DNA of 36,209 nt from Bacteroidales bacterium (GTDB taxonomy: Bacteria > Bacteroidota > Bacteroidia > Bacteroidales > P3): the NCBI GenBank assembly GCA_017940465.1, contig JAGAYN010000052.1, forward strand, positions 1-36,209, in the 5' to 3' direction. A program made the translations under genes and the position numbers. Under the pieces are notes generated by a model that saw only the letters and a program-made list of their open reading frames with translations, had not been told where the DNA came from and searched no databases. Each line of letters begins with the position of its first letter. Within the stretch, counting starts at the first letter, position 1. Shown here piece by piece: positions 1 through 8,173 of this stretch.

Positions 1-1055
1 ACCTCCAGCGCCACGGGCTCCATGTCGGGACGGATGCCGACGGTGGCCGGCAGGCGGTATCCGGGGCTCCAGGGGCTCCAGACGGTCATGTTGCCGATGG
101 TGCAGCTGCGGCGCACGCGGTACCAGTAGCGCATGCCGGCCTCCAGGCCACGGAACGTGAAGAGGCTGTCCGGCGCGGCCGTGCGCTCGCCCGCCGTGGT
201 GTCCACCCCGAAACCGTCGCGGGCATAGACCACCTCATACTGGTGCTCCTCCCCGTCGTCCACGAACTGTATCACCACCGAATCCCCCTCGACCCGTATC
301 ACCTCGCCCTCCTTCGGTGCCGTGCAGCGCAAGCCGATGATGGGGAAGAATCCACCCCACCAGCGTTTCTCGTACGCAGCGGGCCAATCATCATGGAGCA
401 GACCTTTCAAGGAATCCCTTTCTTTTACTCCTCCGTTCCACCAATTATTCTGCTGCATACTGAGATCTCTTCCATAGACAATCAAAAATGACGAATCATC
501 GTTATTTACCAGAGTGTCCCTTTTATCGATGGCACCGATGTAGAATGTGTCATGCACCTGGAAGGGATGGTCGAAATAGTACTCATAGCAGTGCGACATG
601 GCACCGGTGGAGTCCAGAATGTAGCCGAATCTGCAATGCCTGAGGTGGGCATCCTTCCACACTGATGTAACTTCGCGGAAATCGCCATACACTAAATGTT
701 GGTGGAATGTGTCTGGTATATAGGTACTCAGTCTTTCATATACTCCCACAGAATAGGTGGGTGTGTCTGTTGGGATTGGCATAACCGTTGTCAATGCCAC
801 GCCATATATAGCGAGGTCTTCCTGGCCATTACCCATGCTTGGAGGGGCCACATAGGATTGCATTATCACTTGACCGTGAATATAATCAGAAACCCCGGGA
901 ATAGCTCCCCCCGCATATTCATCGTGATAGACAGAATAATTGTTGGGATAGCCTGGGTTGAACATATAATACGGATTGCCGTAATAGAGCGTGTCCTGGG
1001 CATTGGCACATACGGCAACAAGAAACGCAAAAATAAAGAATGCTTGTTTTTTCAT
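1..1055 (-). CDS. Secreted protein with fibronectin type III-like domain, C-terminus cut by window edge
   Basis: The frame opens with ATG at 1055 and stays open to base 1, so about 351 residues are visible and the C-terminus lies outside. Residues 1-19 form a signal peptide ending in ANAQ. The middle, to about residue 230, is rich in Tyr, Asp and Asn and matches no family I recognise. From about residue 245 a segment beginning LRCTAPKEGEV and containing FRGLEAGMRYWYRVRRSC has the strand pattern of a fibronectin type III domain. Such domains often precede a type IX sorting domain in Bacteroidales surface proteins, but that part is not visible. An AGGAG nine bases before the ATG is a Shine-Dalgarno-like site, rare in this phylum. 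The gene lies 55 bases downstream of another secreted-protein gene and may be co-transcribed with it. Base composition changes sharply near position 370. Function is unknown. Confidence 0.75.
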   Translation of the reverse strand, partial: MKKQAFFIFAFLVAVCANAQDTLYYGNPYYMFNPGYPNNYSVYHDEYAGGAIPGVSDYIHGQVIMQSYVAPPSMGNGQEDLAIYGVALTTVMPIPTDTPTYSVGVYERLSTYIPDTFHQHLVYGDFREVTSVWKDAHLRHCRFGYILDSTGAMSHCYEYYFDHPFQVHDTFYIGAIDKRDTLVNNDDSSFLIVYGRDLSMQQNNWWNGGVKERDSLKGLLHDDWPAAYEKRWWGGFFPIIGLRCTAPKEGEVIRVEGDSVVIQFVDDGEEHQYEVVYARDGFGVDTTAGERTAAPDSLFTFRGLEAGMRYWYRVRRSCTIGNMTVWSPWSPGYRLPATVGIRPDMEPVALE

Positions 1056-1110
1056 AAGTATTTTCTCCTAATTGTTTATTGTTTTTTTATTTTCTGACTG
1101 GTGCTGTTGT

Positions 1111-2562
1111 TTAGGGGAACGGCACAGGTTTTATGGGTTGGGGATAGGAATAGCATGAGGCTGATAGGAATTTTTGCATACTGTAATATCCAGAGAGAAC
1201 CGGAGCCATTGGGTAGATAGAGAACCAAATGTGAGGGGTATTTAATGTCTGTTTGGAAAGATTGCTTATAGCCTTGCGGCCCAGAAAATATTCATCGTAA
1301 CAGAATACAGGGCCCTTATTCCACACAGTGGGAAGCGTATACCTGTCATTTCTCAAGTAATACCTGTCGCCCCCATTATACATAGTTATATCCTGCTTAA
1401 GCCCAATGGTGTCAATTGTCAAAACATTGGCAGCGGAGGTATAGTTTATGGAGTCGAAACGGCTACACCAAACGCTTGACAGGTTGGACTTTATAGTAAA
1501 TACTTCCGATATAAAACCACATTCCTCTTTCGCCATATCAGAATGCAGCAGTGTAAATGAAGGTTGAAGACTTGTACCCGGAGCCATCGTCAGAGGTTCT
1601 TGCTTTGAGCAAATCGGGAACTCTATGGATTTCGTATTGTTCAGCGTGGCCACGTCGAATAGGCGGACCCTCGCCCAATTCGCACTGGTATCGTCAACGT
1701 GAACGTATGATACAGCCAGGGTTTGGTCGTTAACCTTGCATGAATATGTGAAGCCATTTATATCATTAGCTCCCGACATGAAACAACTTTTGGGATGAGG
1801 AGATGATGATGATGCCAGCTGGGATGGATTATACTTGCGGATGCTGATTCTGGAGAAACCGGACGAAACATCACTCCCTGTGATAATAATAGTAGAGTCT
1901 CCAAACAAGTGAATGTCGCCTGCTTTCTCATAGCTGGGGAGGTTGGCATAGTTTACTGACATACCTGATCCATTTACATTTGTAATTCTCACAATACCAT
2001 CGCTTTGTACATCGTATGGAGAACCATTGATATTGCATAAACCCACTATATCAACCCGGTTTGGGGAAACTTGCCGTAAAACCATCTTGTTAATGCTTCG
2101 CACCAGTTGGAATTTACGTATTGGCATGGTTGGCATCATGAGATTTCTTATTCTCAACGGTAGAGAAAGCATACTGACAAATCCTTTATAGGGCGCCGTC
2201 TTACTGGAGTCTATATAGTAGCCGCAAATATAGAGCGTATTATTCAGGACCTGGATATCCTGAACGTGCATCCTCCAAAAAATGTCTGTATATATTACAG
2301 GGGTTGATGGCGGCTGCTGGGAGGAAAAAGTATTCGTAAACGAATCGAGACTTACCATACTTATGCGACTACCATTCTGGTCGTGATGAAGCGTTATGGC
2401 ATACTGAAAGTTCCATGGCCGAGTAATTGTCTTGCTTGGATAGGGAGTATGCAACGCAGAGGCATCCAGCTCCGCAGAACAATAATACTGTGCCGAGGCA
2501 CTTAGACATGTTGCCAGAGCGATGCTCATGGCTAACTTTCGGAAGAGTGTTTGTTTCTTCAT
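1111..2562 (-). CDS. Secreted protein of unknown function
   Basis: This encodes 483 residues from ATG 2562, which starts MKKQTLFRKLAMSIALATC and gives a normal signal peptide ending in SASAQ. An in-frame upstream start at 2616 would bury the signal peptide and is rejected. The mature protein is rich in Ser, Tyr, Asn and Thr, with repeated short beta-strand-like stretches (for example DIHLFGDSTIIITGSDVSSG) suggestive of a beta-propeller-like secreted protein; that is inference only. I see no catalytic motif and no type IX sorting domain at the C-terminus, which ends in YPQPIKPVPFP. It is AT-richer than the operon to its right, like the first part of its downstream neighbour, so both may be fast-evolving or acquired. 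A promoter candidate lies about 170 bases upstream. Confidence 0.75.
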   Translation of the reverse strand: MKKQTLFRKLAMSIALATCLSASAQYYCSAELDASALHTPYPSKTITRPWNFQYAITLHHDQNGSRISMVSLDSFTNTFSSQQPPSTPVIYTDIFWRMHVQDIQVLNNTLYICGYYIDSSKTAPYKGFVSMLSLPLRIRNLMMPTMPIRKFQLVRSINKMVLRQVSPNRVDIVGLCNINGSPYDVQSDGIVRITNVNGSGMSVNYANLPSYEKAGDIHLFGDSTIIITGSDVSSGFSRISIRKYNPSQLASSSSPHPKSCFMSGANDINGFTYSCKVNDQTLAVSYVHVDDTSANWARVRLFDVATLNNTKSIEFPICSKQEPLTMAPGTSLQPSFTLLHSDMAKEECGFISEVFTIKSNLSSVWCSRFDSINYTSAANVLTIDTIGLKQDITMYNGGDRYYLRNDRYTLPTVWNKGPVFCYDEYFLGRKAISNLSKQTLNTPHIWFSIYPMAPVLSGYYSMQKFLSASCYSYPQPIKPVPFP

Positions 2563-2735
2563 AATTGTAGTTTTTTTATAAGTTAAAAAATTTTTGGTAA
2601 ATGTAATTAGATGCATATAGGGAGCCGGACCACATCGGGCGAGGTGGTTTTAAGGCCTTCGGGCGGTGTCGTATTGAGGGTAATTCGCTCATTATCTATA
2701 TACTTGTATAGTATAAGTGGATTGAAATCCTGTTG

Positions 2736-2743
2736 CAAATATA
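2736..2743 (-). promoter_or_regulatory. Candidate promoter -7 element for the secreted-protein gene
   Basis: On the minus strand this reads TATATTTG, matching the Bacteroidota -7 consensus TAnnTTTG. No good TTTG lies 19-21 bases upstream, only a T-rich run. Transcription from here would give a 5' untranslated leader of about 165 bases containing several short GC-rich stems. Confidence 0.5.
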
Positions 2744-2899
2744 CAAAACTTTTCGATTCTAGAATAAAAAAGTTGCTATCAGTTGTAAGTATTTTATTAA
2801 ACCACTGGGAATCAGAGGCCATACAGACCATACAACCGAACCCCTCCGACCCGAAAAACTTAAAAATTCACATTTAAAATTTCAAAATCCCACCCCTTC

Positions 2900-2955
2900 T
2901 CTACTCCTCATTCCACGCCCCCTCTCTTGAAAGGAGAGGGGGCTGGGGGGTGAGG
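2900..2955. repeat. REP-like imperfect palindrome
   Basis: A 10-bp perfect stem (GCCCCCTCTC at 2917-2926 with GAGAGGGGGC at 2934-2943, seven-base loop) is flanked by further complementary bases (CCTCA with TGAGG). No T-run follows on either strand, so it is unlikely to be a terminator. Similar CCCCTCTC/GAGAGGGG palindromes are common dispersed intergenic repeats in bacteria. Confidence 0.6.
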
Positions 2956-2960
2956 CCCTC

Positions 2961-3037
2961 CGAACTCGGTAGGTATTTGGTAGGTATCCTGTAGGTATTT
3001 ACTTCGACTGAGAACCGATATGAACGCTTATGGACCG
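2961..3037 (+). repeat. 77-bp element made of seven 11-bp units, copy 1
   Basis: Units start at 2961, 2972, 2983, 2994, 3005, 3016 and 3027. Units two to four begin GGTAT; the fourth is GGTATTTACTT. The last three (starting CGACTGAGAAC) are nearly identical to those of the copy at 16686-16762. It lies between the lipoprotein terminator and the promoter region of the next minus-strand gene. See findings. Confidence 0.85.
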
Positions 3038-3051
3038 TTTGGTTAAAAGAA

Positions 3052-3084
3052 ACCGGGGCGCGGCCTGGAAGGCCGCGCCCCGGT
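3052..3084 (-). terminator. Rho-independent terminator of the lipoprotein gene
   Basis: A perfect 14-bp stem (3052-3065 with 3071-3084) closes a five-base loop and is followed, in the minus direction, by TTCTTTTAA. It starts 20 bases after the stop codon of the lipoprotein gene. Confidence 0.85.
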
Positions 3085-3103
3085 CGGGTGATGCCAGGTG
3101 GCA

Positions 3104-3541
3104 TTATTTCAGCGTGTTGAGCAGCGAAAGGATGGTGGTGGCGGTGGTGGCCGTCTGGGCTATGTTGGAGGAGTTGACGTTGGCCAGTCCGTTGCTGGAG
3201 AGCATCTGGTCCACAAACTGGCCTGCGCTGGCGGTGGTGAAGAGGCCGGCGGAGGAGGCTACCATGCCGTTGATGAAGGACTTGCGGAATTGCTTGTCGT
3301 TTTTGTTTTCTTTGAGTTGGGAGTAGCAGGTGGCGAGCGCGAGGGCGTTGGTGAGGTTGGTGCCGGAGGTGATGTTGAGGTTGCCGGTGGATTTGTAGGA
3401 CTTGTAGAGTCCCTGCACGGCGCTGCCGCAACTCTGGCCGGAGGCCATGGCGACGGCGTTGTTGCCAGCTCCCTGGAGGGCGCTGCAGGCGGTGACGGTG
3501 AGTGCCGCGAGGCACATGAGAATGATACCGATACGTTTCAT
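3104..3541 (-). CDS. Small outer-surface or periplasmic lipoprotein
   Basis: This 145-residue protein begins MKRIGIILMCLAALTVTAC. The lipobox LTVTAC places the lipidated cysteine at residue 19, so it is a signal peptidase II substrate. The mature part is Ala/Ser/Asn/Thr-rich, contains two cysteines (CGSAVQGLY and LATCYSQL) and looks mostly helical; no enzyme motif is visible. ATG 3541 is chosen over an upstream TTG at 3547 because it gives a typical signal peptide. It has its own -7 promoter candidate and a strong terminator, so it is probably a monocistronic unit independent of the operon that ends at 3627. It resembles small conserved hypothetical lipoproteins of Bacteroidales; function unknown. 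Confidence 0.8.
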   Translation of the reverse strand: MKRIGIILMCLAALTVTACSALQGAGNNAVAMASGQSCGSAVQGLYKSYKSTGNLNITSGTNLTNALALATCYSQLKENKNDKQFRKSFINGMVASSAGLFTTASAGQFVDQMLSSNGLANVNSSNIAQTATTATTILSLLNTLK

Positions 3542-3584
3542 AATCAAATGTTTATTTGTTTAACCTATATGTTTATTGTCGGTG

Positions 3585-3592
3585 CAAAGGTA
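3585..3592 (-). promoter_or_regulatory. Promoter -7 element of the lipoprotein gene
   Basis: It reads TACCTTTG on the minus strand, followed by CAC, a strong match to TAnnTTTG, 43 bases before the ATG. A clear -33 TTTG at the usual spacing is not visible. Confidence 0.55.
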
Positions 3593-3626
3593 CAAAGTTT
3601 CTTTTGAAGTGAATAGTGAAAAAAAG

Positions 3627-5879
3627 TTAATTGGTTTCCAGTGCCTTCCGGATGGCTTTGGCGGCCTTGCGTCCGGCGCCCATGGCGAGGATGACGGTGG
3701 CGGCGCCGCTGACGGCGTCGCCGCCGGCAAAGATAAGGCGGCGGCTGGTCTGTCCGTTCTCGTCGGCCTTGATGCCGCCCCAGGGTTCGCATTCGAGGCC
3801 GGGCGTGGAGGTGCGGATGAGGGGGTTGGGGCTGGTGCCGAGGGCGGCCACGATGGTGTCGGCTTCGAGGTCGGTCTCGCTGCCTTCGATGGGTGCAAAA
3901 CTGCGGCGGCCTCGGGCGTCGGGTTCGCCCATCTCCATCTTCACACAGCGCAGGGCGCGGACGGTGCCGTCGTCGTGGCCGAGGATTTCGACGGGGGCGG
4001 TCTGGAAGAGGAACTGAACGCCCTCCTCCATGGCGTGGTGTACCTCTTCGCGCCGGGCGGGCATGTCCTGTTCTCCCCGGCGGTAGACGACGGTGACCTC
4101 GCTGCCGAGGCGCAGGGCGGTGCGGGCGGCATCCATGGCCACGTTGCCGCCACCGACCACTATTACCTTGCGGCCCAGATAGATAGGTGTGTCGTAGTGC
4201 TCGTCGTAGCCGTGCATGAGGTTGGTGCGTGTGAGCAGCTCGTTGGCACTGATGACGCCGATCAGCGTCTCGCCCTTCACGCCCATGAACTTGGGCAGCC
4301 CGGCACCGGAGGCTATGTAGACGGCGTCGTATTCCATCTCGGAGAAGAGCTGGTCGATGGTGATGCTCTTGCCGATGATGACGTTGGTGCGTATCTCCAC
4401 GCCGAGGCGGCGCAGGTTGTCGATTTCCGGCTCCACGACGCGCTGCTTCGGGAGGCGGAATTCGGGTATGCCGTAGACGAGTACGCCGCCAGCGTGGTGC
4501 AGGGCCTCGAAGACGGTGACCTGGTAGCCGTGCTTGGCCAGGTCGCCCGCGCAGGTGAGGCCGCTGGGGCCGCTGCCGATGACGGCCACTTTGCGCCCTG
4601 CCGGGTAGCATTGGCTTTGCGGTTTGGACTGTGCGCGGTGGTTGTCGGCCACGAAGCGTTCCAGGGCCCCGATGGCGATGGGTTCGCCTTTGGCGCCCAT
4701 CACGCAGCTGCCTTCGCACTGGGTCTCCTGCGGACAGACGCGCCCGCAGACGGCCGGGAGGGCCGAGTCGGCGCTGATGGTGATGTAGGCTTGGTTGAAA
4801 TTCTCCTCCTTGATGTTCTGGATGAACAGCGGTATGTTGATGCCCACGGGGCATGCTTCCACACAGCGGGGCTTCTTGCACTGGAGGCAACGGGATGCTT
4901 CGGCGAGGGCCTGCCGCTCGGTGAGGCCGAAGGAGACCTCGTCGAAGTTGCAGGCACGTGCCTTGGGGTCCTGCTCCTGGGGCTTCTGGCGCTGTCTGGC
5001 CTCGGCGATGGCGGCGTCGGCGGCGGGCGCGAGGTGGCATTGGTGGCCGCTCTCGGCGGTGGCTATGCGGTAGCGCCGCGCGTCGGGGGTCTTGAGTTTG
5101 CGGGCGGCTTCGTCGAAATCCACCAGGTGGCCGTCGAACTCCGGTCCGTCCACACAGCAGAACTTCACCTCGTCGCCCACGCGCACACGGCAGGCGCCGC
5201 ACATGCCCGTCCCGTCCACCATCATGCAGTTGAGGCTGACGATGGTGGGGAGGTTGTGCTTCTTGGTGGTGAGGCTTACGAATTTCATCATGGGCAGGGG
5301 GCCGATGGCGACGCAATGGGAATAGTCCATGCCCTTGGAGCACAGCTCGTCCACCTTGGCCGTGACGAGGCCCTGCTGGCCGTAGGAACCGTCGTCGGTC
5401 ATGATGTGCAGGTTGTGGCACACGGCCCGCAACTCGTCCTCATAGAAGAGGAGGCCTTTCGAGCGGGCGCCGATGATGACATCGGTCGGGATGCCCTTGC
5501 GGAACGCCCACTTGACCTGGGGGAACACGGGCGCGATGCCTACGCCGCCGGCCACGAAGAGGAGGCGCGAGGGGGCAGGGGAGAGGCCGATCAGCTCGCT
5601 GGGGTTGCCCAGGGGGCCCACGATGGTGTAGAGGTCGTCGCCCTCCTGCATGGCTGCCAGCTGGCGCGTAGTCTCGCCCACGACCTGGAAGACGATGACG
5701 ATGGACTGGCGCTGGTAGACGATGTCGCTGATGGTGAGCGGGATGCGCTCGCCTTTCTCCTGCGGGATGACGATGACGAACTGGCCGGGCTGGCCACTGA
5801 GCGAAATCCAGGGGGCATGGATTTCCATGCGGTAGATTTCGTGGCTGTTGAGGAGCCTCTTGCTGATGATTTCGTACAT
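3627..5879 (-). CDS. Fused NfnAB-like protein: DHOD-B-like FAD/NAD(P)-binding, Fe-S subunit plus NADPH-dependent glutamate synthase-like subunit
   Basis: The 750-residue protein joins two flavoprotein modules. Residues 1-250 match the ferredoxin-NADP reductase / dihydroorotate dehydrogenase B electron-transfer family: an FAD-binding barrel, GGVGIAPVFP near 111, and a [2Fe-2S] cluster from cysteines at about 218, 227, 230 and 241/242. Residues 300-750 match the glutamate synthase small subunit family: Fe-S cysteines at 331, 334, 339, 343 and 378, 382, 388, 392, an FAD fold at GSGPSG (435-440) and an NADP fold at GGGNVAMDAA. In separate-subunit organisms NfnA and NfnB form the flavin-bifurcating NADH-dependent ferredoxin:NADP oxidoreductase; the fusion is the PRK12778 architecture known in Bacteroidales. 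A balancing role between NADPH, NADH and ferredoxin is inferred. ATG 5879 is chosen over a TTG at 5888. It is the last gene of the rdgB operon, 21 bases after the transporter. Confidence 0.9.
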   Translation of the reverse strand: MYEIISKRLLNSHEIYRMEIHAPWISLSGQPGQFVIVIPQEKGERIPLTISDIVYQRQSIVIVFQVVGETTRQLAAMQEGDDLYTIVGPLGNPSELIGLSPAPSRLLFVAGGVGIAPVFPQVKWAFRKGIPTDVIIGARSKGLLFYEDELRAVCHNLHIMTDDGSYGQQGLVTAKVDELCSKGMDYSHCVAIGPLPMMKFVSLTTKKHNLPTIVSLNCMMVDGTGMCGACRVRVGDEVKFCCVDGPEFDGHLVDFDEAARKLKTPDARRYRIATAESGHQCHLAPAADAAIAEARQRQKPQEQDPKARACNFDEVSFGLTERQALAEASRCLQCKKPRCVEACPVGINIPLFIQNIKEENFNQAYITISADSALPAVCGRVCPQETQCEGSCVMGAKGEPIAIGALERFVADNHRAQSKPQSQCYPAGRKVAVIGSGPSGLTCAGDLAKHGYQVTVFEALHHAGGVLVYGIPEFRLPKQRVVEPEIDNLRRLGVEIRTNVIIGKSITIDQLFSEMEYDAVYIASGAGLPKFMGVKGETLIGVISANELLTRTNLMHGYDEHYDTPIYLGRKVIVVGGGNVAMDAARTALRLGSEVTVVYRRGEQDMPARREEVHHAMEEGVQFLFQTAPVEILGHDDGTVRALRCVKMEMGEPDARGRRSFAPIEGSETDLEADTIVAALGTSPNPLIRTSTPGLECEPWGGIKADENGQTSRRLIFAGGDAVSGAATVILAMGAGRKAAKAIRKALETN

Positions 5880-5900
5880 GGGTGACAATGGTTTTGTGTT

Positions 5901-6800
5901 TTATGGATTCCTACGCTTGGTGCGGGCCAGCTGCCAGGCGTTGAAAAGATTCTGATAGATGCTGTAGAAGGCGAGGAAGACGGAGGAGAGGGGGGTGAGG
6001 AAGGTGTTGGCCATCCAGATGCCTATGGCGGAATTTTTCTGTCCGAGGAGCTGTCCGCCGCTGACGACGTCGCCGTGCCGGCGTCCCAGCCAGCGGCCGA
6101 AGCCGAACTGGAGGGCGCAGTAGGCCAGCGCCAGTGCGCCGAGCCACGCGATGGAACCCCAGTTGCCTTCGCCGTGGCGGAAGATGTAGTCGATGGTCTG
6201 TCCGAGGGTGAAGAGGAGGGCGAGCGCCCAGAGGTAGAATCCGGCACCTTTGTAGCGTGCGATGAAGGCGTTGGCCGTAGGGAGCATGAACTGCAGCAGG
6301 ACGGCCAGGAAGAAAGGCAGGGCGAGGGTGGAGCCTATCTTGCCGAACATCAGGAGGAGGCTGTCGGTGAAGCTCATCTCGGGATGGTCGCCGACGAGGG
6401 TGAAGATGAAGGGGGCGGCCACGGCTACCATGAGGTTGCCGACGATGGTGTAGGTGGTGACTGTCTCGCGGTTGGCGCCCAGCATGGTGGCCACGACAGC
6501 CACCGCCGACGCCACGGGGCAGAGCACTCCGATGAGGACGCCTTCGGCCACGATGTGGCTTCCGCCGAGGAGGGTCACTGCGGCGTAGGAGCCGGTGCTG
6601 ACCACGAGCTGGAAGAGGATGAGCCACAGGTCGAGCATCGACAGGCGCAGCCGCCTGAGGTCGACGGCCGTGAAGGTGAGCAGCAGGATGCAGAAGATGA
6701 TGACAGGCACGAGGAACGAGAAGTAGGCGCACCATTTGTGGAGCAGCAGTCCCAGGACGATGGCGGCCGGAAGCACGTAGGGGCGTAGGCGTTCTTTCAC
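5901..6800 (-). CDS. Bile acid:sodium symporter (BASS)-like membrane transporter
   Basis: The 299-residue protein is almost entirely hydrophobic, with about nine to ten membrane segments separated by short polar loops, as in the BASS superfamily fold. The C-terminal segment GQKNSAIGIWMANTF lies in a crossover-helix-like region typical of this family in Bacteroidales. Substrate is unknown; the family carries organic anions, often with sodium. The start is a GTG at 6800 that overlaps the stop of the purine nucleoside phosphorylase gene (ATGTGA), and no in-frame ATG occurs before about residue 50, so translational coupling is likely. Neighbouring purine genes hint at a nucleobase- or cofactor-related substrate, but that is only context. 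Confidence 0.75.
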   Translation of the reverse strand: MKERLRPYVLPAAIVLGLLLHKWCAYFSFLVPVIIFCILLLTFTAVDLRRLRLSMLDLWLILFQLVVSTGSYAAVTLLGGSHIVAEGVLIGVLCPVASAVAVVATMLGANRETVTTYTIVGNLMVAVAAPFIFTLVGDHPEMSFTDSLLLMFGKIGSTLALPFFLAVLLQFMLPTANAFIARYKGAGFYLWALALLFTLGQTIDYIFRHGEGNWGSIAWLGALALAYCALQFGFGRWLGRRHGDVVSGGQLLGQKNSAIGIWMANTFLTPLSSVFLAFYSIYQNLFNAWQLARTKRRNP

Positions 6801-7612
6801 ATGCGGGCGATTAGGGTGGAGAAGAGGCCGGTCATCTGGCGGGCGGCGGCATCGGCGGCGCGCACCACGTCGTCGCCGTCGTTCACGGTGCCGTTGCCGA
6901 GGTCGGCGGACTGGTTGGTGATGACGCTCATGCCGAAGACTTCCATGCCGGCGTGGCGGGCCACGATGACTTCGGGCACGGTGGACATGCCGCAGGCGTC
7001 GCCTCCGATGGTGCGGTACATGCGGTACTCGGCGGGGGTCTCGTAGGCGGGGCCTGTGCCGGCCACATAGACGCCGTGGCGCAGCGCCAGCCCCAGCCCT
7101 TCGGCGGCCTCGTCGGCCAGGCGGCGCAGGCGCGGGCTGTAGACGTCGGTCATGTCCGGGAAGCGCGGGCCGAAGTCGTCGCGGTTGGGGCCTATGAGGG
7201 GGTTGGGCATGAAGGAGATGTGGTCGGTGATGACCATGAGGTCGCCCACGCGGTAGTCGGGGTTCACGGCGCCGGCGGCGTTGCTCACCAGGAGGGTCTT
7301 GATGCCCATGCGGGCGAAGACGCGCACGGGGAGGGTGACCTCCTGCATGGTGTAGCCCTCGTAGTAGTGGAACCTGCCCTGCATGGCCAGCACGGGCCGT
7401 CCGCCGAGGGTGCCTGTGATGAGGTTGCCTTTGTGGCCCACGGCGGTGGAGTGCTTGAAGTTGGGGATGTCGGCGTAGGGGATGGCGAGGGGGTTCTCTA
7501 TGTGGTCGGCCAGGGCCCCGAGGCCGCTGCCGAGCACCACGGCGGCTTGCGGCAGGGCCAGCCCGGCGGCGGCGATGCGCGATTGGATATAGTCTGCGGT
7601 GTCTTTATACAT
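6797..7612 (-). CDS. punA: Purine nucleoside phosphorylase (inosine/guanosine type, trimeric)
   Basis: The 271-residue protein converts purine nucleosides and phosphate to free base and ribose-1-phosphate in the cytosol. It shows the family-2 PNP features: VVLGSGLGALAD near residue 25, the phosphate-binding MQGRFHYYEG, SNAAGAVNP, GTGPAYETPAEYR and the base-binding VITNQSADLGNG near the C-terminus. The length is usual for trimeric PNPs. The product fits a purine salvage and clean-up cluster with rdgB two genes upstream. It lies 18 bases after the nuclease gene and overlaps the transporter start. ATG 7612 is the only good start. Confidence 0.93.
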   Translation of the reverse strand: MYKDTADYIQSRIAAAGLALPQAAVVLGSGLGALADHIENPLAIPYADIPNFKHSTAVGHKGNLITGTLGGRPVLAMQGRFHYYEGYTMQEVTLPVRVFARMGIKTLLVSNAAGAVNPDYRVGDLMVITDHISFMPNPLIGPNRDDFGPRFPDMTDVYSPRLRRLADEAAEGLGLALRHGVYVAGTGPAYETPAEYRMYRTIGGDACGMSTVPEVIVARHAGMEVFGMSVITNQSADLGNGTVNDGDDVVRAADAAARQMTGLFSTLIARM

Positions 7613-7630
7613 ATTATTGGGGTTGTTGGG

Positions 7631-8173
7631 TCACTGTTGTCTCCTGCGCCGCTCGATCTCCTGCTGGATGACGGCGGCCTGTTCGTAGGCTTCCTGCTCT
7701 TCGCATCGGCGCAGCTGCTCCTCCAGCTCGTCGAGGCTGCGGCTCTCCAGGGGGGCGTCGGCGGCGGGCGGGTCGGCCTGCACGCCGGTCTCTTCGATCA
7801 CCTGCTCGTCGGCATAGATGGGGCATCCGGCCATCAGGGCCAGGGCGATGGCGTCGGAGGCGCGGCTGTCGATCTGCTGTGTGTTGAAGCCGTCGCTCAC
7901 GTGGAGCGTGGCGTAGAAGATGCCTTCGCTGACGCGGTCGATGGTCACCTGCGTCAGCGTGAGGGCGAACTGCTGCATGAGGGTGGTCATGAGGCGGTGG
8001 GTGAGGGGCCTGCGGGTGGGGGTGCCTTCCTGCGCCAGCAGGATGCTCTGCGCCTCGGCGGCGCCGATGAAGAGGGGGATCTGGGTGCCGGTGCCGGATT
8101 CGCCGAGCATCAGGATGTAGCTGTTGCTCTGCGAGAGGCCGCTCTGGAGGGTGAGAGGGTAGAGGCGTTTCAT
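7631..8173 (-). CDS. Bifunctional nuclease (BFN/DUF151) family protein with C-terminal UVR motif
   Basis: The 180-residue protein begins MKRLYPLTLQSGLSQSNSY. Residues 1-130 show the bifunctional nuclease domain, including LFIGAAEAQSI, HVSDGFNTQQIDSRASDAIALA and CPIYADEQVIEE. The C-terminal 30 residues (LDELEEQLRRCEEQEAYEQA) form a helical hairpin of the UvrB/UvrC interaction type. This two-domain form is common in Bacteroidales. A nuclease with RNase and DNase activity has been reported in plant members; the bacterial role is not settled. Its ATG at 8173 overlaps the rdgB stop by four bases, so coupled translation is likely. Confidence 0.88.
   Translation of the reverse strand: MKRLYPLTLQSGLSQSNSYILMLGESGTGTQIPLFIGAAEAQSILLAQEGTPTRRPLTHRLMTTLMQQFALTLTQVTIDRVSEGIFYATLHVSDGFNTQQIDSRASDAIALALMAGCPIYADEQVIEETGVQADPPAADAPLESRSLDELEEQLRRCEEQEAYEQAAVIQQEIERRRRQQ

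Larger units (their letters stand above)
2563..3103. other. Gene-free interval
   Basis: No credible coding region lies here; the short open frames overlap on both strands and have no codon signature. The interval holds the leader and promoter candidate of the gene ending at 1111, a REP-like hairpin (2917-2943), the first copy of the 77-bp 11-mer element (2961-3037) and the terminator of the lipoprotein gene (3052-3084). Confidence 0.7.

Noticed and set aside
2917-2943. Terminator at the REP-like hairpin
   Set aside because: No T-run follows on either strand and the flanks pair further, which fits a REP-type repeat better.
3576-5885. A 769-residue plus-strand frame and a 618-residue minus-strand frame over the NfnAB-like gene
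   Set aside because: Both are shadows of the real frame; the real one has flavin, NADP and Fe-S motifs.
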